The notes below the pieces were generated by a model that had not been told where the DNA came from, ran no database searches, and saw only the letters and a list, made by a program, of their open reading frames with translations. Positions 4,457-5,141 of a DNA stretch of 5,141 nt are shown here, piece after piece. Origin of the DNA: an uncultured Gammaproteobacteria bacterium (lineage in GTDB: Bacteria; Pseudomonadota; Gammaproteobacteria; Ga0077536); contig CAIPNE010000401.1 of assembly GCA_903866355.1 (NCBI GenBank), positions 1-5,141 on the forward strand, written 5' to 3'. A program made the translations under genes and the position numbers. Positions within the stretch are counted from its first letter, which is position 1; each line of letters starts with the position of its first letter.

Positions 4457-5141
4457 AACACACCGCGCCGTTGCCACCCAACACCCCAGTGCTGGTCGGC
4501 GTCGGCGTCGCGACGCAACGAGAAGAAGACTGTCAGCGCGCCCACGAACCGCTTAAGTTGATGCTCGAAGCAGTGCTTGCGGCGGGTCGCGATGCAGGGG
4601 CACCAGCAGCGCTGTCGGGCATCCAATATCTGGCGGTTCCGCACGGTCGTTGGCGTTATCGTAATCCGGCCGGGGCGATTGCCCGTGAAGTGGGTGCCAG
4701 GCAGGCAAGCAGCGTACTGGCGAGTGTCGGCGTGCTGCAACAAACCCTCATTGGCGAGGCCTGTGAGCGCATCGCGCGCGGGGAGTCACACACGACGCTG
4801 GTGACCGGTGCGGACGCCGGTTACCGTTTATTGCGGGCCCAAATAAGCGGCACCAAACTGACCGACCTAGCACAAGAGGACGAACCCGACAGCCAGTTGT
4901 CACCCAAGGACGATTTGCTGCATCCCGCCGAAATCCGCGCCGGACTCGATATGCCCGTCGGGCTCTACGCCCTGATGGAAAGCGCCTTTCGTGCCCAACA
5001 GGGTTGGACGGTGGCCGAGCATCGCGAACGTCTGGCCACGTTGTACGCTCGGTTTAGTGCGGTGGCGGCAAATAATCCGCACGCGTGGCACCGGTCGGCG
5101 GTGGCGGCCCACACCATCCGCGACGCCTCGCCACACAATCC
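4453..5141 (+). CDS. Acetyl-CoA acetyltransferase / thiolase-like protein (5' part, runs off the window)
   Basis: The first 229 codons of a thiolase-superfamily protein of the kind annotated acetyl-CoA acetyltransferase (SCP-x-like), normally near 500 residues. Visible signs: PVLVGVGVATQRE (12-24), EPLKLMLEAVLAAGRDAGA (32-50), a core helix with EACERIARGE and LVTGAD (102-121), PVGLYALMESAFRAQQGWTVAEHRERLATLYARFSAVAANNPHAW, and IRDASPHN at the right edge. Where classical thiolases have the nucleophilic Cys before the long helix (C-x-S-G), this protein has ASVGVLQQ (90-97), so the usual acyl-accepting Cys seems absent; C104 lies inside the helix. The ATG at 4453 fits the family N-terminus. It was probably divergent from the enoyl-CoA hydratase now reduced to a remnant, which suggests acyl-CoA metabolism. 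The actual reaction cannot be told from this part. Confidence 0.8.
   Translation, partial: MKHTAPLPPNTPVLVGVGVATQREEDCQRAHEPLKLMLEAVLAAGRDAGAPAALSGIQYLAVPHGRWRYRNPAGAIAREVGARQASSVLASVGVLQQTLIGEACERIARGESHTTLVTGADAGYRLLRAQISGTKLTDLAQEDEPDSQLSPKDDLLHPAEIRAGLDMPVGLYALMESAFRAQQGWTVAEHRERLATLYARFSAVAANNPHAWHRSAVAAHTIRDASPHN

Noticed and set aside
4315..4743. A 142-aa - strand open frame over the thiolase start
   Set aside because: It is antisense to the thiolase-like gene and has no recognisable motif.

Overview
The window holds a compact amine-oxidation operon of the methylamine/aromatic amine dehydrogenase type, all on the + strand, in the order large subunit (638-1786), MauE (1792-2328), MauD (2328-2915), TTQ-bearing small subunit (2945-3517) and a monohaem cytochrome c (3534-3983). 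The B-E-D-A order followed directly by a small periplasmic cytochrome, with no mauF or mauG between them, matches the aromatic amine utilisation (aau) layout described for Alcaligenes faecalis better than the classical mau cluster. The organism is most likely a proteobacterium, and the moderately GC-rich codon use with a fatty-acid-type thiolase next door would suit a gammaproteobacterium; this is inference and not a marker-based assignment.

Region by region: positions 1-71 may hold the very end of an upstream gene, but the frame is ambiguous. Positions 72-319 are a dense, degenerate array built on a 16-bp core (GGGTGTCCCCTAGGCT) with 12 copies of TAGGCT. Positions 320-637 have no convincing gene; they hold a possible -10 box inside an inverted repeat and lead into the operon. 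The operon fills 638-3983 with gaps of 5 nt, a 1-nt overlap, 29 nt and 16 nt, so it is probably one transcript. Positions 3984-4145 contain a run of hairpins ending in a GC hairpin plus TTTT, which could be a terminator region or a small structured RNA. Positions 4052-4204 (- strand) carry the first 18 codons of an enoyl-CoA hydratase with its own ribosome binding site, then unrelated sequence: a truncated gene. Positions 4205-4452 are a formerly divergent promoter region with an 8-bp perfect inverted repeat. From 4453 to the window end runs the 5' part of a thiolase-like acetyl-CoA acetyltransferase.

How the genes work together: the small subunit leaves the cytoplasm through the Tat system, MauD and MauE handle its disulfides and folding in the periplasm, and it joins the beta-propeller large subunit. 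The enzyme deaminates a primary amine to an aldehyde and passes electrons from TTQ to a periplasmic carrier, for which the neighbouring cytochrome is a candidate. No gene for TTQ formation is visible in the window.

The observations most worth following are the hairpin run at 4034-4141, the repeat array at 72-319, the absence of any methionine from the mature cytochrome, the two extra cysteines in the small subunit, and the crotonase remnant that may mark the edge of an inserted module.
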